From contig JAOXYB010063857.1 of NCBI GenBank assembly GCA_028565635.1, positions 1-10,420 of the forward strand: a DNA stretch of 10,420 bases. The letters run 5' to 3'. Source of the stretch: Phoronis ovalis. Taxonomy: Eukaryota; Phoronida; Phoronidae. Shown here in pieces: positions 1-10,300 of the stretch. Each line of letters starts with the position of its first letter. The first letter of the stretch is position 1. The position numbers and the translations under genes are program-made. The notes beneath the pieces are model-generated. The model saw nothing but the letters and a program-made list of their open reading frames with translations, was not told the DNA's origin and ran no database searches.

Positions 1-208
1 CTAGTATGGTCTGGTGAGCTTTCAAAGTAGCCTCAGACGTGTGTAATTTTGTCTGAACTTTCTGCAGCTGCTGCATAAGGGAATTTATCGTCTTCTCCAT
101 CAGGAATATTTTGATGTTGACATCATCTGTTGTTACTTGATCTGTACCAGTTGATGTAAAATGCATACTAAGGCCAATTAACAGAAGCAGATTTAACATC
201 CTTCCCAT
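1..208 (-). CDS. N-terminus of a secreted coiled-coil protein (partial, possibly C1q-domain family)
   Basis: The frame opens with ATG at 208 and stays open for 69 codons to the window edge. The ATG context is strong (A at -3, G at +4). The product begins MGRMLNLLLLIGLSMHFTST, a classic signal peptide: one Arg, a Leu/Ile-rich core and small residues near residues 18-21, so cleavage probably falls there. About residues 33-66 form an amphipathic heptad-like stretch (IFLMEKTINSLMQQLQKVQT) expected to be a coiled coil. A signal peptide followed by a short coiled coil is the usual front end of bivalve C1q-domain-containing proteins and some other secreted oligomers, but the diagnostic C-terminal domain lies beyond the window, so the family is inferred. 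A possible splice acceptor (CTATCAG, exon from 220) suggests the ATG may sit in a second exon behind a non-coding one. It is the only gene here that leaves the left edge on the minus strand. Confidence 0.72.
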   Translation of the reverse strand, partial: MGRMLNLLLLIGLSMHFTSTGTDQVTTDDVNIKIFLMEKTINSLMQQLQKVQTKLHTSEATLKAHQTIL

Positions 209-1172
209 TGTGAATTTTAACTGATAGGTTACAGCAACAAATTGGTATGAGCTACTAATGCACTAAAATTATCTTTAGTTTCCAGCATTACCTGGGACAA
301 GTATTAAAGTACATATTTACTTTATTAAAAGAAGTTATGATAGTGTCCAGGATGATGTACTCAGCTATTAAATTTAATGGATAAGTTAACATCAATGCAA
401 ATTTTGTTGAGCTTTATTTTTTCCGTTTGTATAAATTTCTTCTTTTAGTTTAATTTGAATGCATACAAATGTCAATTAACAGTTACTGAATTCTTAATGT
501 TATGGAAATGATGATTGCAGTTACCATTGGTACCAAATCAGAGGATTACACAAAATGTTTTGAATCACTGATGTACTTGAATTTTATATTTTGTGTCCAC
601 ACTACTTTCTATAGATACTAATTTAAAAGTATGTTTGCTTTCTGAACCAACCTTGTGGTAATGTCAATTTATTAAATTAGATGCTTTATTCTGTTTAAAT
701 TTGAATTTTTTTTTACAAATTAGTACTAGATATGCATGTAAACAATTTAAAATAGTTTTTACACAAATCTTTGATAGAGTGCAAACTTGTTAAGTAGCAG
801 GATAACTATGTTAATTAATTACACTATACTTGACAACACAGATGTACTTGCACTTTTGTTAAGAGTCACAATATGTGTACATAAGCTAGTTGGGCAAGAA
901 CAACCACAGCAATGATTTTTAAAACAGCTTTAATATAAAGAAAATATAATTACTTTATTGAAATTGAAAGTGTAGCTACATATGTATCTTCACATTAAAC
1001 ATATCTAATAAGTCTAGTCCTGAGTGGGTATATACATAACATCATTATTACAATAATTCTATATTGATGTATTTTACTGTCCATAATAAAGCAACTAAGT
1101 AGCTATCTTATGTAAGGAGATCATGTTAAAGTGTCCACATTACTGAAGTATTTCTTAAATTTGTACTTCTAG
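209..1172. other. AT-rich non-coding stretch between the secreted-protein start and the plus-strand exon
   Basis: I see no convincing exon here. It should hold the promoter or 5' UTR of the minus-strand secreted protein at its left end, and is intron or upstream sequence of the plus-strand gene. An open plus-strand stretch begins near 283 (about 30 codons) but has no good splice donor, so it is not called. Confidence 0.6.
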
Positions 1173-1305
1173 AATCTATCACTGCAAGAGAATACTCCAG
1201 GCAAAGATGGTCAAGAATACATTCTGAGATGTCAAGCTCAGAGTCCTACCATACAGAAATCTAAAGTCATTCCAATCTATGATATACCATTTGTCTTCTA
1301 TAATG
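1173..1305 (+). CDS. Exon of plus-strand coiled-coil gene (globular end)
   Basis: The exon has 133 bases, with the acceptor after TTGTACTTCTAG and the donor G|GTAAGT at 1306. Read from its first base it gives 44 codons without a stop plus one spare base. It starts [20 protein letters not shown] and ends [12 protein letters not shown]. It is less AT-rich than its flanks. If the SKICH idea is right, this would be the last two beta-strands of that domain. The phase at its 5' end cannot be tested because the preceding exon is not visible. Confidence 0.65.
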
Positions 1306-4300
1306 GTAAGTAACTTAAAAACTACTGATCAGATGCGATTATTACCTCTCATGCCTAGTTGTTACATAATGTAAGTAGTGTGTATGTGCACTAGGACGGT
1401 ATGTCTTGGTGCATTTTAAATTGAGAATCATCATGTACAAAGAGTTGTTGTGTAAAAAAATTCCAAAAATTTAACATATTAGTACTAATACATATTTGAA
1501 ATACAATTTTTAGCAGTTTTAAATCTTGTAATATAATTTGTTGTAGTACATTAATATATGTCGTATATGTCTAGCCACTTGTTTCTCATTTTTGAAAACA
1601 GATGAATGTTTTCCCTATGTTTCCACATTAAAATAGTCGCAATATCTACCGTGCCTGTTTTAGTAAAACCAATACCGAAATATCTGAATATGTAGGTGTT
1701 TTTTTTTAATCTACGATTATGTTTCTGGTCCTATGTTATGTTACAATACCTATAGCACCAATAAGTTTGTTATATGTACAGATCACACATTCTTATACGT
1801 AGAGATGATTCAGCAACAGTTCCACAGATCTACACGCCTTGTGCTTGCACTTAGCTTTCGTTAACACTGCACCTTTTCCTCTGGAAAAAATTAATTCAAA
1901 GCTGCAATTATTTGGGGGAATGTAAGATGTAATGTAATGATGGTATTCATTGTTTATCTATATGCATTATAAGGTATGAAGGTCCTTTTCCTTCAGTGAT
2001 GAAGATACAGTTGAAGAACGCAATAAGTAACTGTTTTAAAGATGTCTTACTTCCTGCTCTGTTACCACAAAATGTATCTAAATGTGAGTCACATTCATCA
2101 TAATTTGTACTTAAGATTATTAAGGAAACTTACCCAGCTAAATGCCACGTTTGCACAGTTACATAACCCCTTTGTTGTCTGTAAGGGGCAGTTGAGATGG
2201 AACACGTATTGTCTCCCTTGTACGATAAGATGTGCATCTTTCCATGCTTAATACTAGGTGGCGCTGGGACCACTATAGAAACAGGTTGCTCAAAGTTGAC
2301 TTTGGAGCTTTGTTCAACATGCACAATATCCCCGACTGCTATAAGATTATTCAGTAACTTATCATCGCTTCGTTGACGTGCTTCAACTAGGCATTCTTGG
2401 TCCACTTTCTCAATCTGTAATAACAAATTAAAAATCATTAATTAACTATTCTGCAGTACTTAAATCATATAGAAGTAAAAGAACAAATAAGCTGGGCTGC
2501 TTTCGTACTATGTCATTTGCATGCACTTGGCGGAGCTACTGGTCATGGACCCAAAATATCCCAGCATTCCTCATTTTGTGAATGAATAATGATGCAGTTC
2601 CTTCGCTCACATAATGATGCATGCAGCTCCACCAAGTGGATGTAAATAGTCTGTGCTACAATTATTGTAGAACTGAGGATGCTTCGCAAATAGTCTATTA
2701 GTAATGTGATTTGTGCTGCTTTTCCAAAATAAATAGTTGATGAGTAGCTTTTTCAGGCAACAGATCTTACAAGATTTGAATCTCATTTAAAATTAATGCT
2801 AGTACTTGCCATAGAAACATATACAGATTTGTAAAAGGTCAAGTGGAGGAAATTTATTATTAAAGACATCCTATATAGACAGACAGCTACTTATTAGTAG
2901 AATTATTATTATTATTGTTATTAAAATTATTGTATTAGAAACCATATTAATTTTTTGCAAACCTGTATTGTAATTTCTATATTCTTTGAGACTGCACTAG
3001 CTGGGAAGAACAGTTTAATGTTTGGATCCACTTTTGACTTGAATGTTCCTCCGTACTGTGTGACAGTGAATGTTTCTGACTTCATTCTCATTAACCATGC
3101 TTGTCCCTGTCCAGTGTCCCGATCTCTCACAATCACAGTGGGTTGTATGGTAGAAGTGTTGTTGCTGGCATTAATTGTAGTTGGCATGGTTAGTTTAGTT
3201 GACTGTGTACTTTCAGTGGTCTGTGATATGTCACTTGGTCTAGGACTAAAAGTAGAATATCTGTACCGTGTGTTGTAACGTAGCAAGTTTAAAATCTTTC
3301 ATTTTGAATTTTGTACAAGCAGTTCATTCTTCAATGATTAAAATGTGGCAGTGCAGAATAAAAGTGCACATTTTATATTTGTAAATTAGGTTGGACTTCA
3401 AAACATGCACACTAATAAACAGCAGCAAGCACATGCTTTGGAACACTAAAATTTGGTGAAATATAAAATCAGTACTGTTCATTGTAATCAGTTCATATGT
3501 TCACAAGACTGTCAGTTTCAAAAGGCACATAATTTTTGCCTCTGCTGCTTGATTGCTTTAGATTTAGGTAATGCATGCTGCTTATATTTACCTAGGAGAT
3601 CTGTTGTGTCTGTAGTTGGCTTTATGTGATATGATTGGTTGCAGAAGGTCCCGGTTGAGTAATGCTTCGACTTGGTTACACAAGCCAATTAGAGCAAAGT
3701 CTGTCTTTGAGGTAGCTTGAGTTCCGTAGATAGAAACATCGGTTATGTCTTCAAATTTCTGTGCTACACTTCCATTCTGGACCTGGAAAAATTATTTTCT
3801 ATATTGTTTCTTAGAATGTAGGAGAACCTATATCAAATTTTTTTAAAAATTGGCTTGAGGAAGCTGTTAGCAACTGCTTGAAAAAATCATATGTCCAATT
3901 TTGAAGAGTATGGTAACTGGGCTATTTGAAATTTTTAAGTTGTAGAAAGCACAACATCTTGACGGCAAAGAAAGTTTTGGTGAAATAGCAAAAAAGCAGT
4001 TATGGCATAACACAACTTATTTTTTAAACGATTGATATTCAAATTATCAAGAAATTAAAATTATTGACAGAGCTATGAAAGTGTATAAACAAGATTCAAA
4101 AAATAAGGTAGAATAGAAAGACCGGTTAGGAAAATCAAAACGATGTGAAGATAATATTTGATTAATTGAGTGTGCTGCCTTACCTGCACCCCGGTTGTAT
4201 TTGTGTCAATCGTCAAACTGTCTTCTTGATCAGAAGGTGCTCTCTTCACCTTAGTTGATGGAGGTGGCGTACCTAGTGGCATCTTGACTTCAGTTTGCTC

Positions 4301-7300
4301 CATGTCCTCCTCGAATACTCTCGTTGGCTGTCTGATTTCCTTCCTGACTTGCTTTGTTTCATCTGGCCTTGGCTTTCCCGCACCTTCTAAATAATCAACT
4401 ACCTTATTCTTTGGGTAAGCATTACTGTGTCCGTTCGATTTGCGAAATCTGTCATCAAGTGGTTTTCGTTGTCTCACTGGCGCCTCTGTTCTCTTTGTAC
4501 GTCCAAAAACCCAGTTAAACAAGCTTTTCCTGTTGTCGTCAGTAGTCTGCTGCTTATTCATCTCCTCTACATACAGCTTGTGACTGTTGATAACTTGAGG
4601 TCTTGCTTGAATCTTATTCCCCTTGATACTGAAGTACTCCAGTTTCTCTAACTCGTTAATAACCTGAGGGAGACTTGTTAGCTTGTTGTATGACAGATCC
4701 AACGTTTTAACATTCTTCAGTAATACTACATCTTGTGATATAAATCGTATTTGGTTATTACTCATATAGACCTGTTCTAACTGAGACAAATTACACAGAC
4801 CCATTGGTAGATTTTCTAGATCATTGTGACTAGCATTTAGCATCTTTAATTTCTTCATTTTGGCTACTGAAAAGTTTCGTATTTTGTTATGACTTAAGTT
4901 AAAGCATTCCAAATTGTCGAAGCAATTTGGGACGTTGACAATTTCATTGTGTTGTACATTCAATGTTTTAAGCTTAGCCATTCTTGTGAGACGAGGCGGT
5001 ATGTACTTGATTTGGTTATGGGCCATATTCAAAAACTGTAAGGTTCTCATCTCAGTGATAACATATGGAACGGCTTCAAACTGATTGTGTGATATGTTTA
5101 GCTCTTTCAACAACTTCAAGTTTTCAAAATCTGTAGGCAAGGTCATCAGTCGGTTTCCTTTTGCATTGAAGTTTTCCAAATTCTTGATATTACACACCGG
5201 TGTTGGCACATGTTCAAACTGGTTTTCGCCAATATTTAGGTTACGGAGATTTCTCATATTCTGAATGTTGAATGGTAAATGCCATAATTTGTTTCCTTGC
5301 ATATCTAGAGTCTTTAGACTTTCTAAGTGGGCGACATCATGGGGCAAGGTCTCGAACTGATTGTGAGCTAAACATAACACTGTTACATTCTTCATATTTT
5401 TGAAGTTTACTGGAAGTGTAGACAGGTGGTTCTTAGAAAGATTAAGATTACTCAGATAATCGCAGTTAACTATAGTATCGGGTAATGAACTAATTGCATT
5501 CTTGTGTGCGTCCAACACTTTCAATCTGTGCATATGTCCTATGGCATTTGGTATTCCCTTTATCTTATTGTTTCCAATTTTTAGAGCCTCGATTCTTGAA
5601 AAATTAAATGCCTCTGAAGGAATCTCTTCTAAGCTCCTTCTGGATAGATCTAACTCTAGTAATCCTGTACTTCTGTTCCTGGTAACACCCATTCGCAATT
5701 GCCTGTCTCTCATACTCTTAACAGGGGGGGTCGAGTATTCGGAGTAGTTCCCCCACGAGCTAGGCGCTTTAAAAGAGACATCCCCATTATTAGGTGCTAC
5801 ATAGTCAATGTCCAGTTTACGAAACATGTTGATCAGTTGTCCTGTCTCAACTATATATTTTACTTTCAATGTTGTCTACCATTTTTTAAGCATCTTTTAT
5901 AACCTAACCTGAAAATAAACACATATTTGACAAAATTCATTTAGGAATAAAGTATAATATTGCTTGTATTGTTGACTACTTTCTGTTCTACTTTCTGAAC
6001 TGAATTCTTATTTGTAACTTGTAATATAAATATAACTGCAAATGTCAGTATAAACCATGCACACAGAATCATTTTATTCATCCAATCACATGTAGATATG
6101 GCAACATTTAATTCATCATTTATGACATTTATATCTACTACAATTATTATTGAACCATATATACCCCAAATCCATCCATCCATCCATCCACTGCATTGTA
6201 TTTGAATGGCTTATTCCCTGCGCACCTTACTGTACTACTAAAATAACAAAATTATCACTTTTATCAATTATGATATTTACTCATATCAACAAATTTCTAT
6301 CCCTAGACAATAATGGTATATACAAAAAGATGTCAAGAAGTTCACAAGCCAACACTCAAGTAACCTTGTTTTTCATTATTTGTTTTTCTACCCACCAATT
6401 GCTAAACATGAACTTGTACTTTTATAATTATAAATTACTATTAGTTTAATTGCTATTATCAATCATAAACATCACTACCTCCGGTAGCAGACGTCAGCTG
6501 CTGTTCTGACAGGGAGTTCTATCACACAATCATTGTAAATAAATAATGAAATACAGCAGGGAAATCACTGAACTGATCTGTATTGATTTTAAGCCTGGTT
6601 ATTGATACACTGGTGCTCTCATAATTTAAAGTTAATTTGGGCTTGTAGGGTTTATTTAGTTCAGGCGTTTTTGTGAGGTATCTTTATATCAGCTTGTTTT
6701 GAGGGAGTCCAGATAAATATTAATACTTTCTGATAATATATTGTCAGTTTAAGCACTATAGATTTGACTACTTTTGAGAAATTCAGCAATAAAGTCTGGA
6801 GGTAATTCCTTGTTATTAACAACATACAATACTTATCCTTTTTTAAGCTTAATATGAGTTTTTTGAGCTTTCAATCGCGTAGATGTAAGCAACCAAAATA
6901 AAGCATCATGTGTTTCAGTGTTGTTTTAGTTTCTTTGTTTTTTGTACAATCCTCGCGGGCTTCGGCTTAATGCCTAGTATAAAGAAAGTCGTATTTCTTG
7001 AATGTCGTTTTTAATTTCCTTGTGCTTTTACAGGTTAATTTATAAATTGTTCTACAATATTCATCCACACATCTGTCACTTATCATTTCCGAATATAACT
7101 ATTAAAGTGCAAGTTGACCAATGAATTTTGTTTTTATTAAAGTGGAACTTGCACTTAGCAGTTGATTATTTATGCAAAGTAACCTAGTATAACCAAGTAT
7201 TTGAAAGTAAAAAATAATATTTATTGCCATATTCTAAACTACAAGTACATAGAAGTTAGTTTTTAGGATTTTATTAAAACTTTAGTATGTTACCTTATAT

Positions 7301-10300
7301 ATTCTTAACAGACTTGTTTTACTTCGTAAATTTTAATATACAAAAACAACAATTAAAATTGTGTTTACATGACGTACCAAGTCTGTACAAGAATATTTAT
7401 TAATTAGAATTTGTTCTACATTATTCTATTAGTGCCTCTTCCCTGTTTTATTATTCATTAAGCACTTCCTGTGAATATTTATGACCTTAGATTTGCGAAA
7501 AACAACTTTTCCATTATGTTAAACATTTCAAAAATGAAGGTCCTATTTTATATGAATTATTTTAACAATCATTAAATAAACTTAAGCAGTGCACACTTAG
7601 GTTACATAAAGACCTAATTATAAATATTTAAGTGTTGAACAATATGTTTATTGACTAACTAAAGCTAGAACAATAAAGGATTTGATATGCTTGAATACCA
7701 GGTAAATTCTAATCAATGATCTTACAATGTGGTTAATATTTCACTCAATCAATGGCTTGTCATTATAACAGTATGGCAATATGCTTGTATGCAGGGGAAT
7801 TTTTGTAAACTGCTTTCATATTATCTTGCAGAAAATAAATATATCATTTTCAACAAAAATCAGCAAAACGAGTGATATTTCCACCAAAAAAAAATAGTCT
7901 GTTTCTATATATACAATTAATTTTTTTGATCGTTTTACTTTTATCCATAGCTCTTCGTGCATCAAACATTTACATTATGGGAGATTGGGCGAATGTACAG
8001 TCTCTGATAAATAGTATTTTAAAGCTAACTTTCAGACCTGTAGTTACTATGGTGACTATCTTTGTTACTGTACTATAGAATAAACAACTATTTTTAATCA
8101 TTTTGAAAAACTTTCTTATAGGCACATGGTATTTACTATATGCAGCATTCATCGTACTAATCATGTAATAAAAAACTTACCTTTAGGTTAGTGAAATTAA
8201 ATTTGACTTAAACTAGTTGCCTGCTTAACCATAAATGTAGTGTTGTTTTCATCATCAGAATTATTCAAAGTGCCTGATTGTAAATCACCTGGACACTCAC
8301 TTCCTGTTGGGATGATTGGTTAGTATGAAGTTGCTGTATATTGTAGCTGAATACCTGAAATTATGTTTCATTTATGAGATGATGGATGTAAAGTCAGTTA
8401 ATTTAATCTTTCCTGGCTAATTTCCATTATGTCCTTTGGAGTTGTGTCAAAATGCGAAAATAAATTTACCTATCTCCCCTTTTAATGTTAGACTAACCAA
8501 TAAGGGAATTAGATGAAGCGGTGTCATAAAGCAAACTGTATCATAATGGAAAATGTTTATATACGTTTTAGTTGATAGTCTGTGTCAACAGGCCCCTTTT
8601 GTGCATTAACTATTTTCATTGTTTTGATCAAAAGTAAATAAAGGATGACATATTTTAATACTGATACAGATATAAAGCATTCAATGCTGGAAGCATATAT
8701 ACGGTCACTTTGAATGACAATACTCCCCCCAGGGAAGCATTAGCATTACATTTCAAAACTGTGTGCATTGTAGTACAACTGCATACCTTGTTTATTTATG
8801 CTTTGTAGATGTAGTAATTGATTTTGTGATACTGCATTTTATTTCTTACTTACAAATCTTTTTCTTGATGTGGTCACAGATGTAAAGAAATTAAACAAAA
8901 AAACATGTGTACTTATTTGCCGTTTTATCTGAAACTATACATGTTTGAAGATCCAAGACAAAATTTTGCAATTTCTTTATTACGAAAATACTGCAAAAAT
9001 GACTTCTTTCTTTATGTTGTTGACTAACAGTTTCTTTTCAAGTAAAATTATTTATTGCTGTCAGTATTTAATCTAGTTGGTTTAACCTAGAATTTTACTG
9101 TTTTATAATTTATCAGTTTGCCATGGTAATGCTGTTATTAGTTACTTGAAACTATTAATTAATTAAAAGGCACACAATATTATCATGAATATTTCAGAAA
9201 AAAATTGTAGACATAAAACTTGTTTTTAATAGTTTATAATGTAATAAAGAGAACACCAAACATGCCATGTAATTTCTAGCTGCTATGAAACTTTAAATCA
9301 GTATTATTCATGAGCTCAGCATCTCATGGAGGTACACTTGTCTCTATGTGAGGCTTCAAATGTATTAAACACAAGTTGACTATAAGGTTGACCAAGGCAG
9401 CTTATGGAAAAAAGGCGACATCACCTTCTAGCTCTTCTGATGCATGATTTTTAGGTGTCCTCAAGGGACAAAATACTATTGCTTTTTCTCCTTTCCACCA
9501 GAGGTCACTTCCTAGTCACGGAAATATAGTTCTTTAGATTTCACTGTACAGTTGCAATGGATTGTTTGTTTTTTATTGAGTGCATTTTCCCATATTTTAA
9601 AATTGTGTTTTAAATTTTAACGGAAAACATAAGTTCATTGAAATATGGGTATTAGGAAGAAAAGGTAAAAATTAATATTCTTACACTGGTAATTACTACA
9701 CATGATATTCCTGTTATTTTACGACACATCTGGAACTTCTTGTTTTAGATGCTAAGAAACAAGGTCAGATGGCAGCACTGTACAAGGAGAAGGATAGTCT
9801 ATGTCAAGCAATCAAGACATACGAGAACTTATTTGAAACAACTCAACAACTCATTGATGAGTTTAAAAGTAAGTTTTTAGGAGTATAAACTAATATGTTC
9901 TTTTGACATGTAGTATGACTGCTGGTTTAAAAAACAAAAAATACTTCTGACATTATGTTGTTATGTATTATGTTTTGGTTTAAAGTGATAGTGTAATCAT
10001 TTTCTGTTTATTTAAATGTTTACAGTGTTCTAAGAAGCCAATTTCAACCAAATTCTAACCTGTTAGTTCACGAATATGAGAAATACTTTTATAATAAAAA
10101 CTCTTAAAAACAAGACATTTTAGTACACCTGTAGTTTACCAGTTTTTCACATCTAGAGTTTTGTTGTCTAATCAGCATAAATTAGTTGGATAATTTATAA
10201 TCTTTGTTGGTTTTCAGTTGCCATACACAATGCTGCACAGGAGGAGCAGAGAATACGAGTTGAACTGAGAAGGCAGAATCTGCAGCACAACCAGCTGTCA

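Larger units (their letters stand above)
5921..8180. other. AT-rich interior of the plus-strand gene's large intron
   Basis: I find no supported gene here. Several open frames of 64-99 codons are rich in Ile, Leu, Phe and Tyr, as expected of AT-rich DNA. Visible structure is a TCCA microsatellite, an 11-bp inverted repeat at 7105-7156, and two less AT-rich patches at about 6477-6515 and about 6950-6972 (the latter with several CpG). The upstream control region of the LRR-ZU5 gene should be at the left end. Confidence 0.55.

Noticed and set aside
280-410. About 30 open plus-strand codons after TTTAG, including LPGTSIKVHIYF, reminiscent of the beginning of a SKICH domain
   Set aside because: No usable splice donor follows before the stop, and phase to the 1173 exon cannot be satisfied convincingly.
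209-1792. Search for a death domain or UPA exon of the LRR-ZU5 gene further left on the minus strand
   Set aside because: No candidate was found. The phase-correct exon at 1793-1880 ends in a stop and is followed by a poly(A)-type hexamer.
2042-2251. 69-codon plus-strand ORF
   Set aside because: It overlaps LRR-ZU5 exon 4 antisense and has no features of its own.
2955-3278. 107-codon plus-strand ORF
   Set aside because: It is the antisense shadow of LRR-ZU5 exon 3, which has matched splice sites and a ZU5-like product.
4427-5747. Plus-strand ORFs of 74 and 81 codons within the LRR exon
   Set aside because: They are antisense shadows of the leucine-rich-repeat coding sequence.
5828-5869. 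N-terminal extension of the LRR protein from a TTG at 5869
   Set aside because: Animal genes rarely start at TTG. The first in-frame ATG is at 5827 and the extension lacks any domain.
5941-6183. 80-codon minus-strand ORF with a hydrophobic run ([17 protein letters not shown])
   Set aside because: Its first Met comes from the TCCA microsatellite, it has no splice or promoter support, and Ile/Phe-rich frames are expected in AT-rich DNA.
6150-6449. 99-codon plus-strand ORF overlapping the microsatellite
   Set aside because: It has low-complexity AT-driven composition, no recognisable motif and no exon signals.
7872-8164. Two overlapping opposite-strand ORFs (68 and 64 codons)
   Set aside because: They are hydrophobic, AT-driven and lie opposite each other, with no family resemblance or splice context.
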